In this document: one piece after another, positions 61,901-64,000 of the stretch
Layout: every line of letters begins with the position of its first letter
Position numbering within the stretch: position 1 is the first letter of the stretch
NCBI GenBank assembly: GCA_011316305.1
Contig: SAUG01000056.1
Location: forward strand, 1-64,000
Source: Rusavskia elegans
Lineage: Eukaryota; Ascomycota; Lecanoromycetes; Teloschistales; Teloschistaceae
Direction of reading: 5' to 3'
DNA length: 64,000 nucleotides
Translations under genes and position numbers: made by a program
The notes under the pieces: model-generated
What the model was told of the DNA's origin: nothing
The model's input: only the letters and a program-made list of their open reading frames with translations
The model's database searches: none

Positions 61901-64000
61901 AAAATATTCGAAGAATATAAATAATATATTAGTAAAGTTCTTGAATATCTAGAAAAGAAAAACTTATATCTTAAACTAGAAAAGTATAAATTCTATAAAA
62001 AAGAAATCGACTTTTTTAGATTTATTATAGAGCGATATAGATTATATATTAATCCTAGTAAATTAAAAGCTTCTATAGAATAGGAAATACTAATAAATTT
62101 TAAAAAAATCTAAAACTTCTTCGGATTTATAAACTATTCTAAAAGAGCTTTCGCTCTAATAACTTTAATAAAAGTTACTATTAAATAGTATTAGAGAGAA
62201 AAGAAATAGTAAATATTCGAAGATTTTAAAAGAAAATATATAAAAGATCTAGTACTTATAATATTTAATTTAATAAAACTATTACGAATAGAAACGAATT
62301 TATTAAATCTAGCTATAGATATATATCTTCTATAATAATATAATAGTAAATAGTACCTGGTAGTATATATATTAAGAAAATTATCGCTAGCAGAATAGAA
62401 CTACGATATCTATAATAAAGAATTACTAGCTATAGTACGTTATATAAAAATAATAGAGAGTATACGTCGAAAAATTACTAGAATTGACTATCTATATAAA
62501 CTATAAGAACTTTCTATACTTTATAATAACTAAATAATTTAATCGGAAATATATATAATAGTCTAAATTCTTCGACTATTATAAATTTAAAATATACTAT
62601 ATCCTAGATAAAAAAAATAGAAAAATAGACGCTTTAAATCGAAGAAGTAATTATATAAAAATAAAAGAAGTTTTTAGTAATAGTATTCTTAAAACTAATA
62701 AAAATAGATTACTATTTATAAATTAGTACGAAATAGATATAATATTATATATATTTTGAGACAACTAGAAATAGTTTCCTATTAAAAAAAAAACTATAAA
62801 TACTAGATAATAAAATCGACGAATATATTAAAGAATACTATAATAGAATATTATAAAAGTATCTAGATATAATAAAAATAATATAACTTTTATAATAGTA
62901 TTACTAGTTTCCTAATATAAAATAATATATTAAAATATATATTAAAATCTATTCTAGTTATTATTAAAATAAATAAAGTATATATACTCGTTATAGAAAG
63001 ATTTAATATTAGGAACTATCGGATTTACAATAGAAGAAAGTTATAATAGACTTTATTATTAAGCTCCTAAAATTAAAAGACCCGATAATAAATATAAAAT
63101 AAAACTCGATATTAAATATAGTAGATAGATTTATTAACTATATTTATATAATTCTAATAAAAGGAGATTTTATAGTAGAATAATTTAGGTTCGTTATCTT
63201 AGATCGATTATTTCGATACTATAGACTACTAGAAGTAATAATAAATAATAGAGATAAACTTTTTATTTTAAACTATTAGAAAACCTTTATTCCTCTATTT
63301 AGTATAAAGTTAAAGATATTAATAGCTTTTTATCCGATAATAGATGGATAGATAGAATATATTAACCAGACTTTAGAATAATATCTAAAATATTATATTA
63401 ACAACGTTTAAAATAACTAGTTTTTACTCCTACTAATAGCGTAATTAGTATTTAATATAAAAGAATTAATTATAATAAAAGAAATACTATTTTATACCGA
63501 ATATAGAAAAAATCCGAACCTATTTAAATAATTACTATTATATAAATTAGCAGAATTAGCGATCTAAAAAGTCGAAATTTAGAAAAAGATCTATAAAAAT
63601 ATTTTTAGAATATAGAAATAATCGGGTAACTACTAAAATAAAAACAGAAAAATAGTACTTTAGTTAAAAAAGAGAAATAAAGTATATCTTTTTACGAAAA
63701 ACCTAAAAATAAAGATTCTAAATAGGAAATTTAACTATATTAAAATCGGACTATTTTTAATTAAAGAGATTAAAAAACCTTAGAATTTCGAATTTAATCT
63801 ATTAAAAATTACTAAAGTATATCCGGTTTTTTATATAACTTTTTTAAAACTAGCCGACTCCGAAACGTCGTTATAATAGATATTTAACTTCGAAATATAA
63901 GAGGAAGCTACTTTCGTAGTCGAAAAGATTCTATAGTAGAAAGGTTAGAACTATCTAATTAAATATAAAGGTTATTCTACTTCGGAAAATATTTAGGAAC
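58519..64000 (+). mobile_element. Gypsy chromovirus (Gypsy-2), 5' part, RIP-inactivated
   Basis: Left LTR 58519..58918, then gag with a CCHC zinc-knuckle position at 59804..59845 whose four ligand codons all read TAY. A protease-like stretch lies near 60800. Reverse transcriptase starts around 61370, with KKNGIFRLYINYRKL at 61555 and the catalytic box at 61865..61902 reading VITYLNNILVFS. RNase H shows LRKLSLAE-NYDIYNKELLAI near 62365..62435. Integrase spans about 62700..63600, and chromodomain remains start near 63890. Order gag-PR-RT-RH-IN-chromodomain defines a chromovirus. Many stops; the 3' LTR is beyond the window edge. Paralogue of 40013..47693. Confidence 0.88.

Overview
The window looks like nuclear DNA of a filamentous ascomycete (Pezizomycotina). 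Three short gene islands of ordinary base composition carry genes with 48 to 82 nt introns. They are set in long AT-rich blocks packed with dead transposable elements. In those blocks C:G pairs have been replaced by T:A on both strands and codons are peppered with TAA/TAG, which is the mark of repeat-induced point mutation (RIP). No bacterial-style operons, CRISPR arrays or rRNA genes were seen.

Layout. 1-2.1 kb: a seven-helix fungal rhodopsin-domain membrane protein gene (652..1882). 2.1-26 kb: AT-rich repeat block with two solo LTRs, a degraded Gypsy element (19301..25670), three SINEs, hAT-type elements and five copies of a 0.9-1 kb coding retroposon (called R here). 26-32.3 kb: gene island with a diterpene-synthase-like gene on the minus strand (26117..28206), an intact eight-exon MFS efflux-pump gene on the plus strand (29000..31065), and a frameshifted hypothetical gene. 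The two main genes are divergently transcribed from a 0.8 kb intergenic region that holds a perfect 21-bp inverted repeat and a bZIP/E-box composite site. 32.3-51.4 kb: second AT-rich block with a Tc1/mariner-type transposase relic, a complete but dead Gypsy chromovirus (40013..47693, minus), another SINE, and a stack of four hAT elements. 51.4-53.4 kb: small island with an F-box-like gene. 53.4-64 kb: third AT-rich block ending in the 5' part of a second Gypsy chromovirus that runs off the window.

How the parts relate. The terpene synthase and the transporter could be what is left of a secondary-metabolite locus; no GGPP synthase, P450 or regulator lies beside them. The repeats form readable insertion histories. 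SINEs have 13-15 bp target duplications, hAT elements 8 bp, LTR elements 5 bp and R elements 10-14 bp. Several nestings can be proved from their duplications, and one has an empty site in a paralogous copy.

The most unusual thing here is the R family. It is a full-length, uniform-ended retroposon with no reverse transcriptase that carries a conserved small protein, with two diverged subfamilies in the window.
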